In this document: positions 6,305 to 13,002 of the stretch, piece by piece
Position numbering within the stretch: the first letter of the stretch is position 1
Layout: the number at the start of each line of letters is the position of its first letter
Source: CALVXC01 sp036636255
GTDB taxonomy: Bacteria > Bacillota_I > Bacilli_A > RF39 > UBA660
Assembly: GCA_036636255.1 (NCBI GenBank)
Contig: JAVWOV010000011.1
Coordinates: forward strand, 1-18,751
Length of the DNA stretch: 18,751 nucleotides
Direction: 5' to 3'
The notes under the pieces: generated by a model
Told to the model about the DNA's origin: nothing
Databases searched by the model: none
Seen by the model: the letters and a program-made list of their open reading frames with translations, nothing else
Translations under genes and position numbers: made by a program

Positions 6305-8073
6305 ATATTAAAGATTTATATATTGATTTTTTTATAAGTAAAGGACATAAGAAACTTAATAGTGCTCCGATTATTCCTGAAAATGATCCTACCTGTTTAT
6401 TTAATAGTGCCGGTATGCAACCATTAGTGCCTTATTTAGTGGGAGCTAAGCATCCACTTGGCAAAAGGCTGACTAATTGTCAAAAGTGTTTTCGGTTAAC
6501 TGATCTTGATGCTATTGGTGATAAGACACATCATACTTTTTTTGAAATGTTAGGTAATTGGAGTTTAGGGGATTATTTTAAAGAAGAAGCTATTAAATGG
6601 TCATTCGAATTTTTAACTAAACATTTAGATATTCCCCTTGAAAAATTAGCAGTGACGGTTTTTCAAGGAAATGATTTTGTTGAAAAAGATATTACATCAA
6701 TGAATATCTGGTTAAAGCTGGGTATTAGTGAAAAAAGAATTGCCTTTTTAGGTGAGGCAGATAATTGGTGGTCAGGTGGTGACACTGGTCCATGTGGACC
6801 AGATACAGAAATTTTTTATTTTACGGGCGATCATGCACCATTAGAATTTGATCCAACCGATAATAGATGGGTAGAAATTTGGAATAATGTGTTTATGCAA
6901 TATAATCATTTAATTGATGGTAGCTATGTACCCCTTAATAATAAAAATGTTGATACTGGTATGGGAGTTGAGCGAGTAACAGCTGTTTTAGAAGGCGTTG
7001 ATGATAATTATAAAACATCTATTTGGTGTGATATTATTTTGAAAATCGAACAAATCACAAACCTTTCTTATGATGATTATTATTATGAAATGCGGATTAT
7101 AGCTGATCATATTAGATCAATAGTTATTATTAGTGGTGATGATGCTAAAATCACCCCGTCTAATACTGATCAAGGTTATATTTTAAGACGATTAATACGA
7201 AGAATGCTTAGATATGCCAAGAAATTAAATATTGATATTAATAGTGATTTTGATGTTGTGTTAGCTGATATTATTATCGATAAGTATAAAAAAAGTTATC
7301 CTGAACTTGCCAAAAACGCTTCTCAAATTAAAAATATTTTAGTTAGTGAAAAGAAAAAATTTGCTAAAACCTTAGAAAAAGGTCTACATGAGTTTGATAA
7401 AAATATTTTGAAACTATCTAATGATTGTATTGACGCATCATTAGCATTTAAATTATATGATACTTATGGTTTTCCAATCGAACTTACTTTAGAACTAGCC
7501 AAAGAACATAAATTAAATGTTGATGTTGAAGGTTTTAAATTAAAATTTAAAGAACATCAAAACAAATCAAGGAGAGGCTCGTCAGATAAATTTAAAGGTG
7601 GATTATCTAGTGATAGTATCATGGATGTTAAATATCATACCGCAACCCACTTATTGAATGCTGCCTTAAAAATAGTTTTAGGTAATCATGTTCATCAAAT
7701 GGGTAGTAATATTACACCAGAAAGATTACGTTTTGATTTTTCACACAACGGAAAAATGACCGAAGAAGAAAAAAAAGAAACAGAAGTTTTAGTAAATTCA
7801 TGGATTAATCAAGAACTTCCTGTAACAAAACAAGAAATGGTTAAAGAAGAAGCATTAAAAATAGGCGCTGAGGCAATGTTTATTGATAAATATGGTGATA
7901 TGGTTACTATTTATAAAATAGGTGATATTTCCTTAGAAATTTGTGGTGGCCCTCATGTTAATAATACTAGGGAATTGGGTAATTTTAAAATAAAAAAAGA
8001 AGAAGCTAGTGCAGCGGGGATTAGACGCATAAAGGCTATCTTAACAGAAAGGGAATTTGATGACAAATTATAA
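6301..8073 (+). CDS. alaS: Alanyl-tRNA synthetase, short form lacking the linker barrel and C-Ala domain
   Basis: This class II enzyme charges tRNA-Ala. Residues 1 to about 250 are the aminoacylation core, with FNSAGMQPLVPYL (34-46), CQKCFRLTDLDAIGDKTHHTFFEMLGNWS (from 60), GPCGPDTEIF (163-172) and DTGMGVERV (218-226). The helical tRNA-recognition domain runs to about 415. After a linker of only about 25 residues comes the editing domain with H446-xxx-H450 and C548-xxx-H552, the four zinc and editing residues. The protein then ends at 590, against roughly 870 for the usual enzyme: the beta-barrel linker of about 110 residues and the whole C-Ala domain are absent. The frame is intact throughout. 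The GTG start at 6301 follows GGTGAT by 3 nt and overlaps the previous stop (GTGA). No T-box leader is possible inside the preceding gene. Confidence 0.95.
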   Translation: MNIKDLYIDFFISKGHKKLNSAPIIPENDPTCLFNSAGMQPLVPYLVGAKHPLGKRLTNCQKCFRLTDLDAIGDKTHHTFFEMLGNWSLGDYFKEEAIKWSFEFLTKHLDIPLEKLAVTVFQGNDFVEKDITSMNIWLKLGISEKRIAFLGEADNWWSGGDTGPCGPDTEIFYFTGDHAPLEFDPTDNRWVEIWNNVFMQYNHLIDGSYVPLNNKNVDTGMGVERVTAVLEGVDDNYKTSIWCDIILKIEQITNLSYDDYYYEMRIIADHIRSIVIISGDDAKITPSNTDQGYILRRLIRRMLRYAKKLNIDINSDFDVVLADIIIDKYKKSYPELAKNASQIKNILVSEKKKFAKTLEKGLHEFDKNILKLSNDCIDASLAFKLYDTYGFPIELTLELAKEHKLNVDVEGFKLKFKEHQNKSRRGSSDKFKGGLSSDSIMDVKYHTATHLLNAALKIVLGNHVHQMGSNITPERLRFDFSHNGKMTEEEKKETEVLVNSWINQELPVTKQEMVKEEALKIGAEAMFIDKYGDMVTIYKIGDISLEICGGPHVNNTRELGNFKIKKEEASAAGIRRIKAILTEREFDDKL

Positions 8074-8593
8074 TAAATTAAATTTTGAAACACATATAAA
8101 AAAAATTAAAAGTGATATATTTAATTCGATATATAATGATATTACGAATGATCAATTAAAAGTTAAAAATAAAGAAAAGAAAAAAAAAGATGATGCTTTT
8201 TTTGATGAGCATATAATGAACATGTATAATGAAAATAATAATGGCAATTTTAAGAAATTTTATGGTAATCATATTAAGACGATTATGTGGCTTGATAAAG
8301 AAGTTGATGATTGTGATTTATTTAAAACAATTCAAATATATGGCACTTTAAGAAAAAATGGTTATCAAGCTATTTCTCGAAATATTGATTTACTAGTTAG
8401 CTATGAACATTGTAAAAAAAGTTTAGACGAATTTGGTTTATTTATAATAGGGTTAACTATGCTAAATATTCAAAAAAATAAATGTTGTTTATCAAATAAC
8501 GATGATATATATAAGGAATATTTAAAAATGGTACCAGATGAACAAAAAAGAGAGTATATTAAAAAGGATAAAAATCATAAGAAAAATAAATAG
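8060..8593 (+). CDS. Hypothetical Lys/Asn-rich protein co-transcribed with alaS
   Basis: I do not recognise this protein of 177 residues. It is basic and rich in K, N and D, with no signal peptide and no clear membrane helix, though residues 128-136 (FGLFIIGLTML) are hydrophobic. A Lys-rich stretch (about 36-44) separates an N-terminal helical part from the rest, and the C-terminus is again Lys-rich. ATG 8060 is chosen because AAAGGG (8048-8053) lies 6 nt before it. It overlaps the alaS end by 14 nt, so it is translationally linked to alaS, and its stop codon abuts a terminator. It is real by context; the function is open. Confidence 0.7.
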   Translation: MTNYNKLNFETHIKKIKSDIFNSIYNDITNDQLKVKNKEKKKKDDAFFDEHIMNMYNENNNGNFKKFYGNHIKTIMWLDKEVDDCDLFKTIQIYGTLRKNGYQAISRNIDLLVSYEHCKKSLDEFGLFIIGLTMLNIQKNKCCLSNNDDIYKEYLKMVPDEQKREYIKKDKNHKKNK

Positions 8594-8617
8594 CCTATTA
8601 GGCTTTTTATTTTTTTT
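8592..8617 (+). terminator. Intrinsic terminator of the alaS unit
   Basis: AGCCT (8592-8596) pairs with AGGCT (8600-8604) around ATT, then five T, one A and a longer T run. The stem starts inside the TAG stop codon of the preceding gene. Confidence 0.75.
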
Positions 8618-8618
8618 A

Positions 8619-8627
8619 TGGTATAAT
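8619..8627 (+). promoter_or_regulatory. Extended -10 promoter of the dGTPase-like gene
   Basis: TGgTATAAT has a consensus hexamer (8622-8627). The start codon is only 15 nt further, so transcription would begin near 8634, inside the GGTGGTGATT ribosome binding site. Confidence 0.6.
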
Positions 8628-8642
8628 TATGGTGGTGATTTG

Positions 8643-9773
8643 ATGGAAAAAATAAGAAATAATATGTTAAAAAATGAAATTGCTTTATCTAAATATGCCT
8701 CTAAAGATAAGGATGCCTTTAGGTTAAATCATGAAGATAATGACATGCGTCCTAATTATTTTAGGGATATTGATCGTGTTATTTATTCATTATCCTATGC
8801 TAGATATACTGATAAAACACAGGTGTTTAGTAATATTAAAAATGATCATATTAGTAAGCGCATTATTCATGTACAATTGGTTAGTAAGATAGCCCGAACA
8901 ATTGGCCGAGCAATTAATTTAAATGAAGATTTAATCGAAGCAATAGCTCTTGGTCATGATATTGGCCATGTTCCTTTTGGTCATGCCGGAGAAGCTATTT
9001 TAAACACCTTAAGTATCGAACATAAAGCAGGCTTTTTTGTTCATAATGCCCAAAGTGTTAGAACAATGATGACAGTTGATAATAATGGGCTTGGTCATAA
9101 TTTGACCGTCCAAGTATTAGATGGTATTTTATGTCATAACGGTGAATTTTTATTAAAAGAATATTATCCAAAGAAAAAGACAAAAGAAGAATTTTTAAAT
9201 GATTATAATAATTGCTTTTCCAAAAAAGCATATTATAAACATTTAATACCAATGACTTTAGAAGGATGCGTAGTTAGAATTAGTGATATAATTGGTTATT
9301 TAGGCCGAGATATTGAAGATGCAATTAGATTAAATATACTAGATGTTGAACTACCTACTGATATTAAAAATATCTTAGGTAGTTCAAACAGAGATATTAT
9401 TAACAATATTATTTTAGATATTGTTGAAAATAGTTATGATAAACCATTTATTAAAATGTCAACTAATATTTATAATGCAATTGTTAAATTAAAAGATTTT
9501 AATATCAAACATATTTATAATAAAGCTAATAGTGTTTCTAAACTAAAACAATATAGAAAGATGTTTACTAAATTATTTGATGTTTATTTATATGATATAA
9601 AAAATGATAAAAAGACAAGTATCTGTTATTACTTTTTATCAAAAATGAACAATGATTACATGAATAATTATTCTGACGAAAGAAAAGTTATAGATTATAT
9701 AGCTGGGATGACCGATGATTATTTTCAAAATGAATATGAAATTTTAAAAGAAAGTGATTGTCAAACGACATAA
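8643..9773 (+). CDS. dGTP triphosphohydrolase-like HD-domain protein
   Basis: Family members hydrolyse dGTP (or other dNTPs) to nucleoside and tripolyphosphate and so tune dNTP pools. The N-terminal part carries the family pattern RDIDRVIYSLSYARYTDKTQVF (41-62). The HD metal site is H76, H105-D106 (GHDIGHVPFGH, 104-114) and a later D in the VRISDIIGYLGRDIEDAI region. The length, 376 residues, fits short Gram-positive members. ATG 8643 is used, since GGTGAT (8634-8639) precedes it by 3 nt and the upstream extension of the frame crosses a terminator. It lies between alaS and ireB, an insertion relative to the B. subtilis order. Nucleotide specificity cannot be read from sequence. Confidence 0.85.
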   Translation: MEKIRNNMLKNEIALSKYASKDKDAFRLNHEDNDMRPNYFRDIDRVIYSLSYARYTDKTQVFSNIKNDHISKRIIHVQLVSKIARTIGRAINLNEDLIEAIALGHDIGHVPFGHAGEAILNTLSIEHKAGFFVHNAQSVRTMMTVDNNGLGHNLTVQVLDGILCHNGEFLLKEYYPKKKTKEEFLNDYNNCFSKKAYYKHLIPMTLEGCVVRISDIIGYLGRDIEDAIRLNILDVELPTDIKNILGSSNRDIINNIILDIVENSYDKPFIKMSTNIYNAIVKLKDFNIKHIYNKANSVSKLKQYRKMFTKLFDVYLYDIKNDKKTSICYYFLSKMNNDYMNNYSDERKVIDYIAGMTDDYFQNEYEILKESDCQTT

Positions 9774-9786
9774 TATTTGCTAAAAT
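9758..9786 (+). promoter_or_regulatory. Promoter of the ireB-ruvX-mltG-trmR unit
   Basis: TTGTCA (9758-9763), a 17-bp spacer and TGcTAAAAT (hexamer 9781-9786) match sigma-A at 5/6 in both boxes and have an extended -10. The -35 lies within the end of the dGTPase gene. Transcription should start near 9793. Confidence 0.75.
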
Positions 9787-9814
9787 GAAGGTGGTCAAAT
9801 AGTGGAGGGATTTA

Positions 9815-10036
9815 ATGAAAGATATTAAAATTTATCAAAACGAACAACCTATATCTACTAAAACAATTAATGACAGCATTTTTAATTTGAAAAAGAGAGG
9901 ATATAATCTGATTAATCAAATGGTAGGTTATTTAATAAACTATGAAAACTTGTATAATCAGTTAACTAAGTTTGATAAAAATTCAAATTTAAATATTTTA
10001 GTTAAGGATTATATAACGAAAACATGCGTTATTTAG
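9815..10036 (+). CDS. ireB: IreB family regulatory protein (YrzL-like), divergent
   Basis: IreB is a small cytosolic protein, phosphorylated by the PASTA-domain kinase IreK in Enterococcus faecalis, that affects cell-wall stress and cephalosporin tolerance. Here the family core KKRGYNLINQMVGYL (residues 26-40) is clear. The following SGDPAYI-type segment is replaced by INYENLYN, and the C-terminal part is weakly conserved. The length of 73 is somewhat under the usual 80-90. GGAGGG (9804-9809) precedes the ATG. The position directly before ruvX, as yrzL stands in B. subtilis, is strong supporting evidence. The overlap with ruvX is 13 nt. Confidence 0.85.
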   Translation: MKDIKIYQNEQPISTKTINDSIFNLKKRGYNLINQMVGYLINYENLYNQLTKFDKNSNLNILVKDYITKTCVI

Positions 10037-10452
10037 GGCTTGATTTAGGAAGTAAGACTGTCGGCGTTTCCCTAAGCGATGAATCAGGAACGATTGCTTC
10101 TACTTATAAAACTATTTTCTATAGTGATAATGATAAATTATTAATAGCATTAAAAGAAATAATTGATTTATTTAATATTAAAACAATTATTTTAGGCTTT
10201 CCCAAAAACATGAATAATTCTATTGGACCAAAAGGTCTTTTAACTTTAGAATTTAAAGACCTATTAGAAAAAAAATTTGCGGTTGACGTATTTATGCAAG
10301 ATGAACGACTTACAACAAAACAGGCAACTTTTTATATGTTAGCAGCCGACGTTTCTCGTAAAAAAAGAAAGAAAAAAATTGATAGTTTAGCTGCAAATAT
10401 TATTTTACAAACATATTTAGATAAAATGAAAGGAAGAATAGAAAATGAATGA
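10024..10452 (+). CDS. ruvX: RuvX/YqgF family RNase H-fold nuclease
   Basis: RuvX/YqgF is a RNase H-like nuclease implicated in 16S rRNA 5' end maturation in bacteria and first proposed as a Holliday junction resolvase. The acidic residues are visible: D7 in YLGLDLGSKTVGVSLSD, E94 in DERLTT and D120 in KKKIDSLAA. The 142 residues match the family. No Shine-Dalgarno is seen before ATG 10024, which lies inside the end of ireB, so translation probably depends on coupling. It overlaps the DUF1292 gene by 8 nt. Confidence 0.93.
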   Translation: MRYLGLDLGSKTVGVSLSDESGTIASTYKTIFYSDNDKLLIALKEIIDLFNIKTIILGFPKNMNNSIGPKGLLTLEFKDLLEKKFAVDVFMQDERLTTKQATFYMLAADVSRKKRKKKIDSLAANIILQTYLDKMKGRIENE

Positions 10453-10732
10453 AGAAAAAATTACTTTTAAAGTAAAAAATGAAAAGGGCATCGAGGTAGA
10501 CTGCGAGGTTTTATTCACCTTTGAATCAGAAGAAACAATGAAAAATTATATGGTTTATACTGATAATACTAATGATAAAGATGGTAATACACGAGTATAT
10601 GCCTCAATATATGACCCAAATGATGAAGAACCTATTTTGACACCTATTGAGACAGACAAGGAATGGAAAATTGTAGAAACAATATTGGATCAAATTCAAA
10701 AAGAAGTATTGGAGGGGAAAAGTAACGATTAG
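10445..10732 (+). CDS. DUF1292 protein (YrzB-like)
   Basis: This small acidic protein belongs to the DUF1292 family, whose function I do not know. The family layout is visible: an N-terminal beta part with CEVLFTFESEETMKNYMVYTD (residues 20-40), an ASIYDPNDEEPILTPIETDKEW block (53-74), and a C-terminal helix that in the family contains a VEEVLDQ-like stretch (here VETILDQIQKEV). At 95 residues it fits. AAAGGAAG at 10429-10436 is the ribosome binding site. It is fixed between ruvX and mltG in many Firmicutes, as here. Its last codons carry GGAGGGG, which may serve mltG. Confidence 0.88.
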   Translation: MNEEKITFKVKNEKGIEVDCEVLFTFESEETMKNYMVYTDNTNDKDGNTRVYASIYDPNDEEPILTPIETDKEWKIVETILDQIQKEVLEGKSND

Positions 10733-10746
10733 TTGTTACTTATAGT
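10711..10746 (+). promoter_or_regulatory. mltG translation start region: distant Shine-Dalgarno bridged by a hairpin
   Basis: GGAGGGG (10711-10717) is the only strong ribosome binding sequence before the mltG ATG at 10747, 29 nt away. Between them AGTAAC (10721-10726) and GTTACT (10735-10740) form a perfect 6-bp stem with an 8-nt loop that contains the stop codon of the previous gene. Folding out these 20 nt leaves an effective spacing of 9 nt. Confidence 0.5.
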
Positions 10747-11856
10747 ATGAAAAAAAGCAAATGGAGGATATTTAAAAATAATTTTAAAATATTATTTAAA
10801 CGTCATAAATCGAAATATATAATGATTTTATTATTTATGTTGTTAATAATTATTTTTTTAAGTTTTATTAGTGTTTATAAATGTTGTTTGAATCCTGTTA
10901 GTAATAAAAATAAAAATATCGAGTTTTCAATTAAAAAAGGTGATACATATTCAACCATTGCACCGATTTTAGAAAAAAAAGGTTTAATTAAATCATCATT
11001 TTTTTATAAATTATATATTAAATTAAATAACCCATCTGAGTTGAAGGTTGGGTTATATAAATTAAATACTAATATGGATGTTAAATCCTTAGTTAATTGT
11101 TTAGAAAAAGGTACTAAGTATACTTTAGAAATGATTACTTATACTATTCCGGAAGGATGGCATTTTGATGAAATTGCTGATTATACTGAAATAGTAACTA
11201 ATAATAGTAAACAGGATATTATTAATGTCTGGGAAAGTGATGAATTTATTAACAAAGTTATTAATAAATATTGGTTTGTAACTGAAGATGTTAAAAAAAC
11301 CGATATTAGATATGCTTTGGAGGGATATTTTTTTCCATCTACTTATTATTTTATTAATAAGGATGTTAAGCCTGATGTTATTGCTTTTAAAATGTTAGAT
11401 CAAATGGAAAATATTTTAAATAAATATAAAGATAAAATTAGTAGTAGTAATTATACTGTGCATGAAATTTTAACAATGGCTAGTATCATTGAACATGAAG
11501 CTATTTTAGACAAGGAACGAGCAAAGATAGCAAGTGTTTTTTATAATCGTCTAAATAATGATATGCTCTTACAAAGTTGTGCAACACTAGGTTATGCAAC
11601 CGGTAAATGGAAGTTAACATATACTTATGAGGATATGGCAAATCCGTCTGGTTATAATACTTATTTGCATAAAGGGTTGCCAATTGGTCCTGGTAATATG
11701 CCAAGTGAAAAAAGCATTGAAGCAGCTTTATATCCTGCTAATACTAATTATTATTATTTTATGGCCGATGTATGTGATAAAAAATCATTAGAAACATATT
11801 TTGCCGAAAGTTATGCACAACATCAGCAAAATATTAATAAGTATTTAACATGTTAG
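10747..11856 (+). CDS. mltG: Endolytic murein transglycosylase MltG
   Basis: MltG cleaves nascent glycan strands at the membrane and is thought to set glycan length or act with the elongation machinery. The N-terminus is a basic cytoplasmic stretch (1-24) followed by one membrane helix (about 25-44). A LysM-like or YceG N-terminal part follows, and then the catalytic domain with the catalytic glutamate in ASIIEHEA (E249). The conserved YNTYLHKGLPIGPG (303-316) and IEAALYPANTNYYYFMAD (324-341) complete the family signature. The 369 residues fit. No in-frame alternative start exists between the upstream TAA at 10723 and ATG 10747. Its presence implies a peptidoglycan wall. It overlaps trmR by 7 nt. 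Confidence 0.95.
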   Translation: MKKSKWRIFKNNFKILFKRHKSKYIMILLFMLLIIIFLSFISVYKCCLNPVSNKNKNIEFSIKKGDTYSTIAPILEKKGLIKSSFFYKLYIKLNNPSELKVGLYKLNTNMDVKSLVNCLEKGTKYTLEMITYTIPEGWHFDEIADYTEIVTNNSKQDIINVWESDEFINKVINKYWFVTEDVKKTDIRYALEGYFFPSTYYFINKDVKPDVIAFKMLDQMENILNKYKDKISSSNYTVHEILTMASIIEHEAILDKERAKIASVFYNRLNNDMLLQSCATLGYATGKWKLTYTYEDMANPSGYNTYLHKGLPIGPGNMPSEKSIEAALYPANTNYYYFMADVCDKKSLETYFAESYAQHQQNINKYLTC

Positions 11857-12437
11857 CGCAATTAGAAAAATATGCCTTGTTAAATAATATTCCGATTATA
11901 AAACCAGAAGGAATAGCTTTTTTGACAGAATATATTGGTAAAAATAATATTAAAGACATTTTAGAAATAGGTAGTGCAATTGGCTATTCAGCTATTAAGA
12001 TGGCCTTAGTTAGCAATGATATTAAAATAGTTACAATCGAACGTGATATTAAAAGATATGAGAAAGCCGTTTTTAATATAGAAAAATTTAATTTAACTAA
12101 GCAAATAACCATTATTTTAAACGATGCTTTTGATGTTTATTTAAATACTAAATTTGATCTTATTTTTATTGATGCTGCTAAAGCTCAGAATATTAAATTT
12201 TTTGAAAAATTTATGATTAATTTAAAACCTAAAGGAGTTATTATTACAGATAATCTAAGTTTTCATGGTTTAGTGCATGGTGATAAATTAGGACTTAGTA
12301 AAAATGTTTTAGGCATGGTTTTGAAAATTGAAAAGTATATTGATTTTCTTAATAATAATGAAACATATCAAACCACTTTTTTACCAATTGGTGATGGCTT
12401 AAGTATTAGTCGAAAGAAGGAAGTAAATGAAAATTAA
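11850..12437 (+). CDS. trmR: tRNA 5-hydroxyuridine O-methyltransferase TrmR (YrrM-like)
   Basis: TrmR uses S-adenosylmethionine to methylate 5-hydroxyuridine at tRNA position 34, giving 5-methoxyuridine. The SAM site is ILEIGSAIGYSAIKMA (37-52). The metal-binding set typical of the O-methyltransferase family appears as D108 in IDAAKAQ and D134-N135 in ITDNLSFHG. The length of 195 is slightly short for the family (about 210-220). The place after mltG equals that of yrrM in B. subtilis, which separates it from catechol-type relatives. ATG 11850 has no Shine-Dalgarno and lies in the mltG end, so coupling is likely. The peptidase-like genes that make hydroxyuridine and follow yrrM in Bacillus are not here. 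Confidence 0.85.
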   Translation: MLAQLEKYALLNNIPIIKPEGIAFLTEYIGKNNIKDILEIGSAIGYSAIKMALVSNDIKIVTIERDIKRYEKAVFNIEKFNLTKQITIILNDAFDVYLNTKFDLIFIDAAKAQNIKFFEKFMINLKPKGVIITDNLSFHGLVHGDKLGLSKNVLGMVLKIEKYIDFLNNNETYQTTFLPIGDGLSISRKKEVNEN

Positions 12438-12918
12438 AATTATAATTATTATTGTAGTTATTAGTATATTAAGTAGCTTTTTGATATTTATTAATATTAA
12501 GAAAAAAAATGCCCAAGCCATTATTTTAAAAGAAGTTGAAGCTTCTTTTAATGAAATACAAGTTATTAAACAAAGTACCGAAGTAGAAGACTTTAAACTT
12601 GTTTATGAGTTAGAATTTTATTATAATGATATAAAACATGAGTATACTGTTAATATTTTAAATAATGATATTATTAGTTATGAGCATATAGGAGACAAGA
12701 CCTTAGGCAATACAATAACAGAAAAATCTGCTAAGGAAATTGCTTTAAATGATGCAAACATCAAGGATAAACTTGATAATATAATTGTTTTAAAAAAACA
12801 AGCTAATGATACAACAAAATATGAAATTGAATTTATTTATAATAAATTAAAATATAATTATATTATAAATGATGTTGGGAAGATTATTAGTTTTTCTAAA
12901 GAGAACAAAAATGATTGA
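12427..12918 (+). CDS. Membrane-anchored protein with two PepSY-like repeats
   Basis: Residues 4-24 are a strongly hydrophobic N-terminal segment, either an anchor or an uncleaved signal; no lipobox cysteine follows. The rest lies outside the membrane by the positive-inside rule. Two similar repeats are visible: YELEFYYNDIKHEYTVNI (about 60-77) and YEIEFIYNKLKYNYIIND (about 136-153), each preceded by a helix containing A-K-E-IAL or similar. This is the alternating strand pattern of PepSY domains, proposed to act as protease inhibitors or ligand binders. AAGGAAG precedes ATG by a few bases, and the gene overlaps trmR by 11 nt. It ends the unit before a terminator. Function is unknown. Confidence 0.7.
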   Translation: MKIKIIIIIVVISILSSFLIFINIKKKNAQAIILKEVEASFNEIQVIKQSTEVEDFKLVYELEFYYNDIKHEYTVNILNNDIISYEHIGDKTLGNTITEKSAKEIALNDANIKDKLDNIIVLKKQANDTTKYEIEFIYNKLKYNYIINDVGKIISFSKENKND

Positions 12919-12938
12919 TACTTAAAGTATCTTTTTTT
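12917..12938 (+). terminator. Intrinsic terminator of the ireB-trmR unit
   Basis: GATACT (12917-12922) pairs with AGTATC (12926-12931), followed by seven T. The stem begins within the TGA stop of the PepSY-like gene. Confidence 0.8.
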
Positions 12939-12955
12939 AAAATTATAAATTATCT

Positions 12956-12985
12956 TTGTACTTATTAGGTGATAAATGTTATAAT
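12956..12985 (+). promoter_or_regulatory. Promoter of lepA-hemW
   Basis: TGtTATAAT (hexamer 12980-12985) is an extended -10. TTGTAC (12956-12961) is a weak -35 at 18 bp. Transcription should start near 12992, about 11 nt before the chosen start codon. Confidence 0.6.
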
Positions 12986-13000
12986 ACTTATTAGGTGATA
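12959..13000 (+). repeat. 16-bp perfect direct repeat flanking the lepA -10 box
   Basis: TACTTATTAGGTGATA occurs at 12959-12974 and again at 12985-13000, 26 bp apart. The second copy contains the lepA ribosome binding site, the first occupies the -35 and spacer region. Confidence 0.85.
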
Positions 13001-13002
13001 TG

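Noticed and set aside
8538..8642. N-terminal extension of the dGTPase-like gene
   Set aside because: It crosses a terminator and the gene's own promoter; family similarity starts after ATG 8643.
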